The notes under the pieces: model-generated
What the model was told of the DNA's origin: nothing
What the model saw: the letters and a program-made list of their open reading frames with translations, nothing else
The model's database searches: none
NCBI GenBank assembly: GCA_937138395.1
Contig: CAKZPB010000106.1
Location: 45,082-109,081 of the forward strand
Direction of reading: 5' to 3'
DNA from: an uncultured Pseudomonadota bacterium
GTDB lineage: Bacteria; Pseudomonadota; Gammaproteobacteria; Xanthomonadales; Wenzhouxiangellaceae
Length of the DNA stretch: 64,000 nt
Shown here: piece by piece, positions 16,661-25,731 of the stretch
Layout: every line of letters starts with the position of its first letter
Position numbering within the stretch: position 1 is the stretch's first letter
Program-made: the position numbers and the translations under genes

Positions 16661-17821
16661 TCAGGAGCTGGCGAGCGCCTGTTCGAGATCCCAAGCCAGG
16701 TCGGGCAGGGTTTCGATACCGACCGACAGCCGCATCAGATGGGCATCGATCATCAGTCGTTGCTGCTCCGATTCCGACAGTCGGGCGTGGCTGGTGCGGA
16801 TCGGCTGACAGATCGTGGTCTCGACGCCACCCAGACTGACCGCCGGCGTGATCCACTGCAGCGCGCTCAGGAAACCATCCGGACTACAGTCCGGTACCAG
16901 GCGAAAGCTCAACATACCGCCGTAGGCCTGCATCTGTCGACTCGCGGTGGTATGAGCCGGGTGGTTGTCAAGACCGGGATAGTAGACGGCAGCGACCCGG
17001 TCATGTTCATCCAGCAGCTGCGCCAGGGCCAGCGCGTTATCGGACTGACGCTCGACGCGCAGGCCGAGCGTTTTCAGCGAGCGTTCGAGCAGCGCCAGGT
17101 CCTGGCCGTTCAGGCTCGAGCCGAGCCGGATGGCCTGGGGCTTGATGCGTGCCATCAGCTCAGCCGAACCGGACACGACGCCGCACAGCAGGTCGGAGTG
17201 TCCGGCCAGGTACTTGGTGCCGGAATGCATGACCAGGTCAAAACCCAGTTCAATCGGCCGCTGCAGAACGGGCGTCGCAAAGGTATTGTCGATGACGCTG
17301 ATGACCGCGTGCGACCTGAGCGTTTCGGCGGTCTGGCGCAGGTCGATGACGTTGAGCAGCGGATTGGTCGGTGATTCGACCATGGCCAGGCGCGTGGTTG
17401 GTGTGATCAGTGCTTCCAGCGAGTCGGCCTGGCCGTCCCACAGGCTGAAGTCCAGGCCATAGGGTTTCAACAGGCCTTCGCACAGATCGCTGGTTCCCCC
17501 ATACAGGCCATCGAGCAGAATGGCATGGTCACCTGGCTGCATCAGCCCGATCAGAATGGCACTGATGGCACCCAGTCCGGACGCCGTGACGAGCGCTTCA
17601 TCAGCACCCTCGAGCGCGGCCATGCGCTCGGCCACGATGCGGTGATTGGGGGTATTCATGTAGCGCGGATAGCGCACCTCGACATCGCGTGTGTAATCAA
17701 ACGCAGTCGAGGTCACGATCGGATTGGTGATGCCCTGTTCAGGTGTGTGGCTTTCAGGACCGGCATGCAGGCACAGCGTCGCGATGCCGGGGTCTGGCTG
17801 TGGTTTTTTTTGATCGCTCAT
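16661..17821 (-). CDS. Cys/Met-metabolism PLP enzyme (cystathionine gamma-synthase / beta-lyase family)
   Basis: 386 residues from the ATG at 17821; the longer frame to 18028 overlaps proA and lacks family character. LCLHAGPE, NPIVTSTAF, RYPRYMNTPNHRIVAERMAALEGA, SGLGAISAILIGLMQPGDHAI, ESPTNPLLNVID, VIDNTFATPVLQRPIELGFD and the PLP-lysine block MHSGTKYLAGHSD are all present, followed by GSSLNGQDLALLERSLKTL and TPAVSLGGVETTICQP. It acts in the cytosol on sulfur amino acids, either in trans-sulfuration or as a lyase; the exact reaction is not fixed by these motifs. It is located 19 bp downstream of proA. Confidence 0.88.
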   Translation of the reverse strand: MSDQKKPQPDPGIATLCLHAGPESHTPEQGITNPIVTSTAFDYTRDVEVRYPRYMNTPNHRIVAERMAALEGADEALVTASGLGAISAILIGLMQPGDHAILLDGLYGGTSDLCEGLLKPYGLDFSLWDGQADSLEALITPTTRLAMVESPTNPLLNVIDLRQTAETLRSHAVISVIDNTFATPVLQRPIELGFDLVMHSGTKYLAGHSDLLCGVVSGSAELMARIKPQAIRLGSSLNGQDLALLERSLKTLGLRVERQSDNALALAQLLDEHDRVAAVYYPGLDNHPAHTTASRQMQAYGGMLSFRLVPDCSPDGFLSALQWITPAVSLGGVETTICQPIRTSHARLSESEQQRLMIDAHLMRLSVGIETLPDLAWDLEQALASS

Positions 17822-17840
17822 CGTCGAGTGGTTCTGGAAT

Positions 17841-19127
17841 TCATGCTCGCACCTGGCCTTTGCCGCGGACTTGGTATTTGAACGTCGTGAGTTGTTCAAC
17901 GCCGACCGGGCCGCGTGCGTGCAGCCGCCCGGTAGCAATGCCGATTTCAGCGCCAAAGCCGAATTCGCCACCATCGGCGAACTGCGTCGAGGCATTGTGC
18001 AATACGATCGCGCTGTCGACACGATCAAGAAACGCGTTGGCCGTTTGCTCGTTTTCGGTCACGATGCCGTCGGTGTGGCCGGAGCCATACTGCTGGATGT
18101 GCGCGATGGCCTGGTCCAGGCCGTCGACCTGTTTGATGGCCACGATCGCTTCCAGATACTCGGTCGACCAATCCGCTTCGGAGGCGGCTTGAACACGCGC
18201 ATCCAGCGCCTGAGTGGGGTCATCACCGCGCACCTGACAGCCGTGTTTGCACAGCGCATCGACCATTGCCGGCACCAGATTTGCACTACGCGCGTCGATC
18301 AGGATGGTTTCGAGTGCCCCGCAGATTCCAGGTCGACGCATTTTTGAATTGACGACCAGCTCGATGGCCTGCTCTCGATCCGCTTCGCGATCAATAAACA
18401 GATGATTGTTGCCGTCCAGATGCGCAAACACCGGTACCCGTGCATCGGCCTGCACGCGTTCGACCAGCGAACGGCCACCCCGCGGAACGATGACGTCGAT
18501 GACCCGATGCGCAGCCAGCATTGCACCGACCAGTGCGCGGTCCTGGTCAGGCACCATCTGCATGACCTGGGGGGGCATGCTGGCGGATTCCAGCCCTTGA
18601 TTCATCACGTCGAAAATGGCTCGATTGCTGTGCACCGCTTCAGTGCCACCACGGAGAATCACGCTGTTGCCCGCTTTCAGACAGAGTGCGGCGGCATCGG
18701 CCGTCACATTGGGTCGGCTCTCGTAGATGACGCCAATCACACCAATTGGCACCGCAACGCGCCGAATGTGCAGTGCGTTCGGTCGTTTCCAGTCAGCCAG
18801 CACACGCCCAACCGGGTCCGGCAGTTCGGCAACCTGTTCGACGGCATCCGCCATGGCTTCGATGCGCGTGGCATTCAACACCAGGCGATCGCGCAGGGCA
18901 CCGGTAATACCGCGCTGATCGGCAGCCTTCAGGTCCAGGTCATTGGCTGCCTGAATCGTGTCGGCCTGATCACGCAGGGCTTTGGCTGCAGCTTTCAACG
19001 CATGGCTTTTGGACGCGCTTCCCAGCTGAGACAATGCGGCGCTGGCCGTCCTTGCCGACTGTCCGAGTTGGTCGATCAGCCCGGCGGGCGATTGAATCTC
19101 CGATTGCGTAGCGGTTTCTGCGTTCAT
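17841..19127 (-). CDS. proA: Gamma-glutamyl phosphate reductase (proline synthesis)
   Basis: 428 residues. An aldehyde-dehydrogenase-like fold reducing gamma-glutamyl phosphate to glutamate semialdehyde with NADPH. Family landmarks: [44 protein letters not shown] split by the NADPH loop, [15 protein letters not shown], and the catalytic cysteine in [15 protein letters not shown] (most homologues have CNALET; here CGALET). The C-terminus has the usual [23 protein letters not shown] block, here starting LHNAS. Its start overlaps the proB stop by 4 bp (ATGA), giving the order proB-proA. It lies upstream of the PLP enzyme gene. Confidence 0.96.
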   Translation of the reverse strand: [428 protein letters not shown]

Positions 19128-20251
19128 CCTTCGAACAATACCAGATCATCGCGATGCACGATCGGGCCACGACCGGCGTAGCCAAGCGCATCCATGAAAG
19201 CGTCGGATTTCAGGCCGATCAGCCGGCTGGCTTCATCGTACGAATAGCCGGACAGGCCCTGGCCGATTGGACCATTCGGCCCGATCAGTCCAACCAGGCT
19301 GCCGCGCTCGAACGGACCATCGACTGCGGTCAGTCCGACTGCCAGCAGGCTGCCACCCTGCTCAAGCGCAGCACAGGCGCCGGCATCGAGATGCACCCGA
19401 CCGGCATGCTGTTGCAGGCTTTGCAGCCACTGCTTGCGTAGGATCCGTGGCTGATCGAGCGCGGCAAAGTGCGTGCCACGACCGGTTTCAGCATAACGAG
19501 ACAGCGGTGCCTGCTCACCCAGTCCAGACGTCAGCAACACCGGACAGCCGGCGGCCGTTGCAATCCTGGCGGCCGTCAGCTTGCTGCGCATGCCGCCGGT
19601 TCCATAATTCGTGCCGCTGCCGTCATCAGCCAGTGCATCGATTGAAGCGTCAATGTGCTTGACGTCCGGAATCAGGCGTGCGCTTTGATCCATTTCGGGA
19701 TTGGCCGTGTGCAGGCCATCGACATCGCTGAGCAATACCAGCAGTTCGGCCTGGGTCAGCTGTGCAACCCGGGCAGCCAGGCGGTCGTTATCGCCAAAGC
19801 GGATCTCACCAGTCGCGACCGTATCGTTTTCATTGATGATCGGCACGATCGATTGGCCGAGCAGCGTTTCAATCGTGTTACGCGCGTTCAGGTAGCGACC
19901 GCGATCCTCCAGATCATCCAGCGTCAATAGTACTTGTGCGGTTTGTCGTCCGTGCTGATGCCAGGTCTCAGCCCACCGTTGCGCCAGTTGAATCTGCCCA
20001 ACCGCTGCTGCGGCCTGCGACTCGGCCAGATTGGTCGGTTTTCGATCAAGCCCGAGGGTGGTGCGGCCCAGGGCAATGGCACCCGAGGATACCAGTACGA
20101 CCGGGCCGGGTCGCTGGATCAACTCGGTGGCCAGTGCCTGCATCCAGTCAACGCGCGGCTGATCGTCCTGCACGAGCAAAGATGAACCGATCTTGATGAC
20201 CAGCGGCTGCTGGCCGTTCTGGATGATGGTTGAATAGGGTGCGACGCTCAC
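19124..20251 (-). CDS. proB: Glutamate 5-kinase with C-terminal PUA domain
   Basis: 375 residues. The N-terminal amino-acid-kinase domain shows VIKIGSSLLVQDD, VLVSSGAIALG, QAAAAVGQIQLAQRW, QVLLTLDDL, VPIINENDTVATGEIRFGDNDRLAARVA and LLSDVDGLHTANP, then GTGGMRSKLTAARIATAAGCP. About residues 285-370 are the PUA domain (VHLDAGACAALEQGGSLLAVGL, ERGSLVGL). It catalyses the first, feedback-inhibited step of proline synthesis and is coupled to proA by an ATGA overlap. The first codons (SVAPYSTII) precede the kinase strand by about 15 residues, so a slightly later start is possible but no better ATG is seen. Confidence 0.96.
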   Translation of the reverse strand: MSVAPYSTIIQNGQQPLVIKIGSSLLVQDDQPRVDWMQALATELIQRPGPVVLVSSGAIALGRTTLGLDRKPTNLAESQAAAAVGQIQLAQRWAETWHQHGRQTAQVLLTLDDLEDRGRYLNARNTIETLLGQSIVPIINENDTVATGEIRFGDNDRLAARVAQLTQAELLVLLSDVDGLHTANPEMDQSARLIPDVKHIDASIDALADDGSGTNYGTGGMRSKLTAARIATAAGCPVLLTSGLGEQAPLSRYAETGRGTHFAALDQPRILRKQWLQSLQQHAGRVHLDAGACAALEQGGSLLAVGLTAVDGPFERGSLVGLIGPNGPIGQGLSGYSYDEASRLIGLKSDAFMDALGYAGRGPIVHRDDLVLFEG

Positions 20252-20336
20252 AGGAAAATAGAATCAGTGCGAAATGATTCGATGATGCCAGATCGGCGCC
20301 ATGCAGAGTGAATCAAGCCGATGTTGATCGCTAACG

Positions 20337-20939
20337 CTACAACCAGCCGTTGTCGCGCGCAATGCGCCAGGCCTCGATCCGATTATCCGCGTTCAGTTTG
20401 CTGATGGCCTCGGACAGGTAGTTGCGCACCGTGCCGTCGGCCAGGTGCAGTCGCTTGCCGATTTCAGCATTGCTGATGCCTTCACCGGCGAGCTTGAGTA
20501 CCTGGCGTTCACGATCGGTCAGCGGGTCCTTCGAATCGAAGGCCGTCAAGGCCAGTTCCGGCGCTATGGTGCGCTCACCGCGCGCGACCTTACGGACGGC
20601 ATCGGCCAGTTGTTCTGCCGGCGTTTCCTTCAGCAGGTATCCGCGTGCGCCGGCTTCAAGGGCGCGTCTCAAGTAACCGGGACGGGCAAAGGTTGTCAGG
20701 ATCAACAGCTGAATATCGGCATATTCCCGCTGCAACCATTCGGCCAGGTCCAGCCCACTCATGCCGGGCATTTCAATATCGGTAATGACGACATCCGGCT
20801 GATGCGCTTCGATCAGCTGCTTCGCCTGCTGACCATCTTCAGCCCGACCGACAATGTCAATATCGTCTTCCAGCGCCAGCAGTGAGCCCAGTGCCCCCAG
20901 CAGCAGGGTCTGGTCTTCGGCCAACAACACCCGAATCAT
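20337..20939 (-). CDS. NarL/DesR-type response regulator
   Basis: 200 residues from the ATG at 20939, which overlaps the kinase stop by 4 bp. The receiver domain (1-120) has the acidic pocket ED at 8-9, phospho-acceptor Asp54 in VITDIEMPGMSG and the KETPAEQ lysine. The C-terminal LuxR-type HTH (about 135-195) reads LTDRERQVLKLAGEGISNAEIGKRLHL with the recognition helix DGTVRNYLSEAISKL. It should be phosphorylated by the adjacent kinase and probably controls the ABC exporter operon in which it is encoded. The LHLADGTVRNYLS helix is of the DesR/YvfU subgroup. Confidence 0.93.
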   Translation of the reverse strand: MIRVLLAEDQTLLLGALGSLLALEDDIDIVGRAEDGQQAKQLIEAHQPDVVITDIEMPGMSGLDLAEWLQREYADIQLLILTTFARPGYLRRALEAGARGYLLKETPAEQLADAVRKVARGERTIAPELALTAFDSKDPLTDRERQVLKLAGEGISNAEIGKRLHLADGTVRNYLSEAISKLNADNRIEAWRIARDNGWL

Positions 20940-22036
20940 GATGCTACTGCTGGAATATCGGCAATCAATCGTCCACCGACGGATTGCGAGGGGATACGAA
21001 GTTGTCCATTGATGGACTCGATGCGCGCGCGCATGCCCAGAACACCGTTGCCATCCGGGCGAATCCTGCCGCGACCATCGTCTTGGATTTCGAGTCGATG
21101 TTGTTGACCGGTCTGGCATCGAAGCAGCCGAATAGTGCAGTGACGTGCATCGGCGTGGCGGATTATGTTGGTCACTGATTCGCGCACGACCAGCGCTAGC
21201 ATGGCTTCGGTTTGCGGCGCGAGCACGATGCTTGGGTCGCGTTCGACGGTCAAATCCACATCCACCGACTGCAGCGAAAGCCGGGCCTGCTCCAACGCTT
21301 CGTCCAGGGTCATTTCCTGAATACCACTGATCGCCTCGCGCACTTCAGCCAGTGCGCTGCGGGCGGTGCTTTCGATCGATTGAATTTCTTTGTGGGCTTT
21401 GGCCGGATCGGATTCAATCAGGCGCCCGGCCAACTCACTTTTGACCGTGATTAAGGACAGCGTATGGCCCAGCACGTCATGCAGATCACGCGCGATGCGC
21501 TCGCGCTCGGCCACGCGCGCCAGTCTTCGCGTTTCTGCCTTCGACAGCCGAAGTTCGGCATTTTTGCGCTCATTCTGGGCAAAAAACAGGTTGGCCAGCC
21601 CAATCATCAGGCTGATCACAGCCGCTGGAAACCAGAAAAACCAGGGCAGATAGGCAAACGGTGCCATCACGCTGGCGATCGCAATGATGCCGGCAATGAT
21701 CAGTATGCTGCTGCGTACGCTACCAACGCGATATGCAAAAGAAGCGGCGAAAATATACAGCACCGAAGCACCGGTATTGAATGGCGTCCAGACCACGGCC
21801 AGTGCGAGAATGGCAACAATGTGTGCGAATGCTGCCACGCCCTTTCGACGATAAGTGCTGAAATACAGCACCAGAAACACACCAAGCGTAAGTGCGGCCA
21901 ACAGGTTCAGAGCCAGGGTCAGATCCTTGAAGATCCAGTCGATAAAGAAAAACGACAGATAGATCAGCCAAAGATACGGCGTCCAGCCTTCATTGGTGTC
22001 CTTGGGCAACAGGAATTGATGAATGCGTTTGAACAT
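20936..22036 (-). CDS. DesK-like membrane sensor histidine kinase
   Basis: 366 residues, inner membrane. About five transmembrane helices (20-150) with almost no extracytoplasmic loop indicate a sensor of membrane state. Then comes the HisKA_3 dimerisation helix ERERIARDLHDVLGHTLSLI, with the phosphorylated His at about 186. A HATPase_c domain carries VVRESVTNIIRHADA (N-box) and DDGRG followed by GNGVLGMRARIESING (G-boxes). It pairs with the overlapping response regulator and lies 10 bp downstream of the amidohydrolase gene. Homologues next to ABC-2 exporters (DesKR, YvfTU, LnrJK type) sense lipids or membrane-active compounds; that role here is inference. Confidence 0.92.
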   Translation of the reverse strand: MFKRIHQFLLPKDTNEGWTPYLWLIYLSFFFIDWIFKDLTLALNLLAALTLGVFLVLYFSTYRRKGVAAFAHIVAILALAVVWTPFNTGASVLYIFAASFAYRVGSVRSSILIIAGIIAIASVMAPFAYLPWFFWFPAAVISLMIGLANLFFAQNERKNAELRLSKAETRRLARVAERERIARDLHDVLGHTLSLITVKSELAGRLIESDPAKAHKEIQSIESTARSALAEVREAISGIQEMTLDEALEQARLSLQSVDVDLTVERDPSIVLAPQTEAMLALVVRESVTNIIRHADARHCTIRLLRCQTGQQHRLEIQDDGRGRIRPDGNGVLGMRARIESINGQLRIPSQSVGGRLIADIPAVAS

Positions 22037-22046
22037 GGCTCAACAA

Positions 22047-23861
22047 TTATTCAGATGCTTCCAAGTCTAACCGCGCTTGCTCAACAATGAATTCAAACGC
22101 GCCCGATTGGTCGGCGGCGAATATGCCGATGGCGCGCAGGCGGCTCATGTCGAGCCCGGCCAGTTCGCCCAGGTTCAAGGTGACGCCTTCGGCCATCTGC
22201 TCGGCGCTGAAGTCGCGCATTACCGGCATGCTGTTGGCCTGCTTGCCGCTGAACAGCATCACCCGGTAGCGGGCCTGTTGGCCGGATACTTGCAACGTCA
22301 TTTCAGTGTAACCGGTCAAGTTGGCTGCCTGCATCGGTGTATCGCTGGTCATCCACATCGAGCCTGCGTAGGGGAACGCCGTGCCGTTGCGAAGTTCACC
22401 ACGTATTCTCAGGCCTTGATCATCCCAGGTTTGTTCGGCCACGGAATTGCCGCCCATAAACTGATCGGTCGAGACCATCCAGCGGTTTGTGTCGGTCAAC
22501 AAGTCACGCGGCTCGATGTTCTCTGGCGGTGGGCTGGTCACCGCGGCCGGCTGGGGCTCGAGCGTAATTTCGACTGCGTGACCATTTTTCCAGACCCCGG
22601 CAATGTTGGCAAAGGCCTCAGGATTGGCAAACGGATTGCCGCTCAACAAGACCAGGTCAGCGCGACAGCCGGGCCTTAAACAGCCTCGATGCTGAAGCCC
22701 GAAGGCGTTGGCCGGGACCGAGGTCGCGCTGGCCAGCGCCTCGATTGGACTCAGTCCAGCGGTCATCAGCAGTTTCAGTTCGTGCTGCATGCTGATGCCG
22801 TGCGCGGTGCTGGGGTTGGGCGCATCCGAGCCGGCCAGGATCTTAATGCCGGCTTCATGCAGCGCGGCCAGATTGTCCAACACCAGCGACCAGCGCGCTT
22901 TTCTCAGATCATTGCCTGGAAAGCTCGCCGTCAGCGACTGTTTCTGGCCGGTCGACAAGCGCGAACTCAGCTCGGGATGCTGCATCAATTGGTTGGCACC
23001 GGATTGTCCATAGGCACCCGCTAGTACCGTTGCGGTCGGCACCACAAACAGGCCGGCTTCTACAGCGCGTTCCAGCCAGTCGGCTGGAATGGGCTGATCA
23101 GCAAATAGATGCACCAGCCCGTCGACTCCGGCCTGCAGCGCAATTTCGGCGCCTTCGAGATCCGACACATGCGCTACGGCCATCAGCTCCTGCGCATGCG
23201 CCGCATCAGTCAGCGCTGCAACGGTGGCTGCGTCCAATGTCGCCATGGTGCGGCCCCAGTCGCTGCCGTCTTCAATAACGATCTTGATGTAATCCGAGCC
23301 CTCGTCGATGCGATCAGCAACCCATCGCTCCGCTTCATCAGGCTGGTTCAGCGTCGGGACTGGCAGGCCGAACTGAGTGCCATGGCCGCCCTCAACCGTG
23401 GCCAGATTGCCGGCCGAATACAGATCGGCCTGTTCGGTCGGCGCCAGGCTTTCGCGCTGCGTTCGTGCTTCGGACAGCAGCTGCGGAGAAGTAAACATAT
23501 CCAGCATCGTGGTAACGCCAAAGCGCAGCGCATCGGCTCGTGCAGCGCCCCAGGCATGCACATGGCTGTCGATCAAGCCGGGGATCAAGGTTTTTCCCTG
23601 GCCATCAATGACATCGGCATCGTCGGGTATTGGAATGTCTGCGCCCAGGTCTATGACTCGACCGTCCTGAATGATCAGCGAAGCCGAGTCATAGACCTGA
23701 TGACCATCGAAAACCCTGACATCAATGAATGCAGTCGGCGTTTCACCGCCTGACTGGTTTTCAGACGACGGCGCTCCCGATTGGCTTCCAGGCGTGGGCA
23801 AAATAAGAATGATGACAATCATGACTGCGACCAGGCCGGCGATGGACATCAGATGTTTCAT
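22047..23861 (-). CDS. Secreted amidohydrolase with C-terminal CIA30-like domain
   Basis: 604 residues. A signal peptide or anchor (MKHLMSIAGLVAVMIVIILIL) is followed by a metal-dependent amidohydrolase of the imidazolonepropionase/prolidase type: TLIPGLIDSHVHAWG (two metal His), FGVTTMLDMF, DYIKIVIEDGSDWG, LMAVAHVSDLEGAEIALQAG, LVHLF, and LAGSDAPNPSTAHG with the catalytic Asp. About residues 455-600 resemble a CIA30/galactose-binding-like beta domain (STDQFMGGNSVAEQTWDDQG, MWMTSDTPMQAANLTGYTEM). It probably hydrolyses a cyclic or peptide amide outside the cytoplasm. Its position between the ABC exporter genes and the sensor kinase is unusual. Confidence 0.85.
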   Translation of the reverse strand: MKHLMSIAGLVAVMIVIILILPTPGSQSGAPSSENQSGGETPTAFIDVRVFDGHQVYDSASLIIQDGRVIDLGADIPIPDDADVIDGQGKTLIPGLIDSHVHAWGAARADALRFGVTTMLDMFTSPQLLSEARTQRESLAPTEQADLYSAGNLATVEGGHGTQFGLPVPTLNQPDEAERWVADRIDEGSDYIKIVIEDGSDWGRTMATLDAATVAALTDAAHAQELMAVAHVSDLEGAEIALQAGVDGLVHLFADQPIPADWLERAVEAGLFVVPTATVLAGAYGQSGANQLMQHPELSSRLSTGQKQSLTASFPGNDLRKARWSLVLDNLAALHEAGIKILAGSDAPNPSTAHGISMQHELKLLMTAGLSPIEALASATSVPANAFGLQHRGCLRPGCRADLVLLSGNPFANPEAFANIAGVWKNGHAVEITLEPQPAAVTSPPPENIEPRDLLTDTNRWMVSTDQFMGGNSVAEQTWDDQGLRIRGELRNGTAFPYAGSMWMTSDTPMQAANLTGYTEMTLQVSGQQARYRVMLFSGKQANSMPVMRDFSAEQMAEGVTLNLGELAGLDMSRLRAIGIFAADQSGAFEFIVEQARLDLEASE

Positions 23862-23891
23862 GTATTAACCCTCACTCAAATTCAACGGCGT

Positions 23892-24632
23892 TCACGAACG
23901 ACTACCGTCGAGGCGTTTCCAGCCCAACGCAGTCAGTGCGGCGAAAATAATCGTGTAGATGACCAGAATCAGTACTGAAACCATCCAGTCACTGGTTTTG
24001 GCCCCGGTGATGTTCAGCGCCAGTTCCGCCAGGTGATAGGGCGGCAGCCAGGTGGCCAGTGACTGCAGGAACGGCGGAAACTGCGTGGCCGGCACCCATA
24101 GGCCGGATAGAAATGCCAGCGGCAGATAAATGATATTGATGACCGCCGGCGCTGCGTTTGGCGACAGCAACAATCCCAGGCTCAGACCGAGCAAACAAAA
24201 CGGGATGGTGCCGATCATCTGAACCATTACCAGTCCGGCCCATTGACTCGTCTCAAGCCGCACGCCGCCAAACCAGCCGGCCAGAACGCTGATGCTGACT
24301 ACGATGACCAGCGCAAACAGCATGGCCGCTGCGGCCTTGCCAATGACCAGTCCGGCAATGGGTGCAGGCGATGCGCGCAGCAGCAACAGCCAACCCTGAC
24401 CGCGTTCGACCGCAATACTGACGCCAAATGAAAATAGCGCCGCGCCCATGATGCCGAAGGTTGAATACGTACATAGCAGCCACAGCGAAAGGCCCGGAAT
24501 CATCAGCAGGCCAAAAAACGCATAAAAAATTACCGGAAACAACAGGGTTGGCAACGTATAGGCAGGTTGCCGTACTAGATTCAACCATTGGCACTTCAAG
24601 AATTGCCAGCCAGGCGATGTCAAGGTATTCAT
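23892..24632 (-). CDS. ABC-2 type exporter permease
   Basis: 246 residues with six hydrophobic segments. ABC-2 landmarks: VRQPAYTLPTLLFPVIFYAFFG near the N-terminus, the cytoplasmic ERGQGWLLLLRASPAPIAGLVIGK coupling segment (split here only in description), and GLWVPATQFPPFLQSLATWLPPYHLAELAL before the last membrane helix. It forms the membrane channel for the ATPase encoded upstream; the two genes overlap by 4 bp. The exported compound is unknown. The kinase/regulator pair in the same operon makes a drug, lipid or antimicrobial-peptide exporter plausible. Confidence 0.9.
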   Translation of the reverse strand: MNTLTSPGWQFLKCQWLNLVRQPAYTLPTLLFPVIFYAFFGLLMIPGLSLWLLCTYSTFGIMGAALFSFGVSIAVERGQGWLLLLRASPAPIAGLVIGKAAAAMLFALVIVVSISVLAGWFGGVRLETSQWAGLVMVQMIGTIPFCLLGLSLGLLLSPNAAPAVINIIYLPLAFLSGLWVPATQFPPFLQSLATWLPPYHLAELALNITGAKTSDWMVSVLILVIYTIIFAALTALGWKRLDGSRS

Positions 24633-25546
24633 GCAGCCTCCTGATCGAGTGGATTGGAACGGTTGCTGTCTGCTTCGGTCAGCGCCAGAAAAGCGCTTTC
24701 CAACGTTGTGCGCTGTACCTCGAGCGCTGTCAAATCAGGGTCTTGAGCAAATAGGTGGCGCACCACCGGTTCGGCTCTGGTCGCAAGAATTTCGATCATG
24801 CCATCGTGCTGTTGAACCTGTAGAACGGTCTCCATGGACTCGATCGGATCGATCGACTGTGAAGAACGACAGCGAATCTGCTGGTTGGGCACCTGTGCAC
24901 GCACGTCATCGGCAGTGCCCTGAATGCGAACCCTGCCTTGGTCGAGCACGACAATTTGATCCGCTAGCTGTTCTGCCTCATCCATATAGTGGGTGCACAG
25001 CAAGACCGACCCGCCATGCTGTCTGCGCTGCTCAATTGCGCGCCACAGCTTTCGCCGTGCCGATGGATCCAGGCCCGTTGTCGGTTCGTCCAGAATCAGC
25101 AGATCAGGCTGCCCAACGACCGCCAGCGCATACAGTAATCGTTGTTGCTGACCGCCCGACAAGCGCTGAAACTGCCGCTGCTCCAGACCATCGAGCCCGG
25201 CTTCGTCGATCAACTGATCGGTATCGGCCCGCTGCGGATAAAAACTGCCGAATAAATCAATCAGCTCAATGACCGTCAGGTTGTCCTGCACGCCGCTGAT
25301 CTGCAGCATGGCACCAATACGCTGGCGAGTGAGTTGACCAGGTCGAGTGCCGAACAACGAAAGTTCACCCTGTTGTATCGGAAACAGGCCCAGCATCAGG
25401 TGAATCAGCGTCGTCTTGCCCGCACCGTTCGGGCCCAGCAGCGCGGTCACCTGCCCGGACTGAAGACTCAGTTCAACGGTATCCAGCGCCAGCGTCTTTC
25501 CGTAACGATGGCTTAGTTGCTTGCATTCAAACAAGGTTTTGCTCAT
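24629..25546 (-). CDS. ABC exporter ATPase
   Basis: 305 residues. Walker A GPNGAGKTTLIHLML, Q-loop MLQISGVQDNLTVIELIDLF, signature RLSGGQQQRLLYALAVVGQ, Walker B DLLILDEPTTGLD, and the switch His in LLCTHYMDEAEQLAD. The C-terminal 85 residues after the nucleotide-binding domain fit the DUF4162-like tail of drug-export ATPases (CCR-type). It is the first gene of the five-gene operon (ATPase, permease, amidohydrolase, kinase, regulator). About 700 bp of non-coding DNA lies upstream and should contain the promoter. Confidence 0.93.
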   Translation of the reverse strand: MSKTLFECKQLSHRYGKTLALDTVELSLQSGQVTALLGPNGAGKTTLIHLMLGLFPIQQGELSLFGTRPGQLTRQRIGAMLQISGVQDNLTVIELIDLFGSFYPQRADTDQLIDEAGLDGLEQRQFQRLSGGQQQRLLYALAVVGQPDLLILDEPTTGLDPSARRKLWRAIEQRRQHGGSVLLCTHYMDEAEQLADQIVVLDQGRVRIQGTADDVRAQVPNQQIRCRSSQSIDPIESMETVLQVQQHDGMIEILATRAEPVVRHLFAQDPDLTALEVQRTTLESAFLALTEADSNRSNPLDQEAA

Positions 25547-25690
25547 TGAAAAGTACTCTTCGATCAGATGCAGACCAGTTTCGCAAGTCTGGTTTACATC
25601 GGCCAGTGATCAGGCTCAGCAATCGAAGATGACAAATGTCATGAGGTGCTTTTTTTGACTGGAATCAACTGCGCTGCTCACTGCGTGAGC

Positions 25691-25731
25691 TTTTGCGCCC
25701 TACTTTTTGTATGAGCAAAAAGTAGGCAAAA
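25691..25731. repeat. Imperfect 16-bp inverted repeat (hairpin)
   Basis: Inner arms of 11 bp (25699-25709 CCTACTTTTTG with 25716-25726 CAAAAAGTAGG) enclose a 6-base loop. Outer arms of 5 bp (25691-25695 TTTTG with 25727-25731 CAAAA) are separated from the inner stem on one side only by 3 bases. It lies about 150 bp upstream of the ABC operon start, so it is not that operon's terminator. It could be a dispersed palindromic element. Confidence 0.75.

Noticed and set aside
17822..18028. N-terminal extension of the Cys/Met PLP enzyme frame
   Set aside because: It overlaps proA and has no family similarity; the ATG at 17821 starts just before the conserved LCLHAG block.
18402..19181. 259-codon open frame on the plus strand
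   Set aside because: Antisense to proA and the proB end; no protein features.
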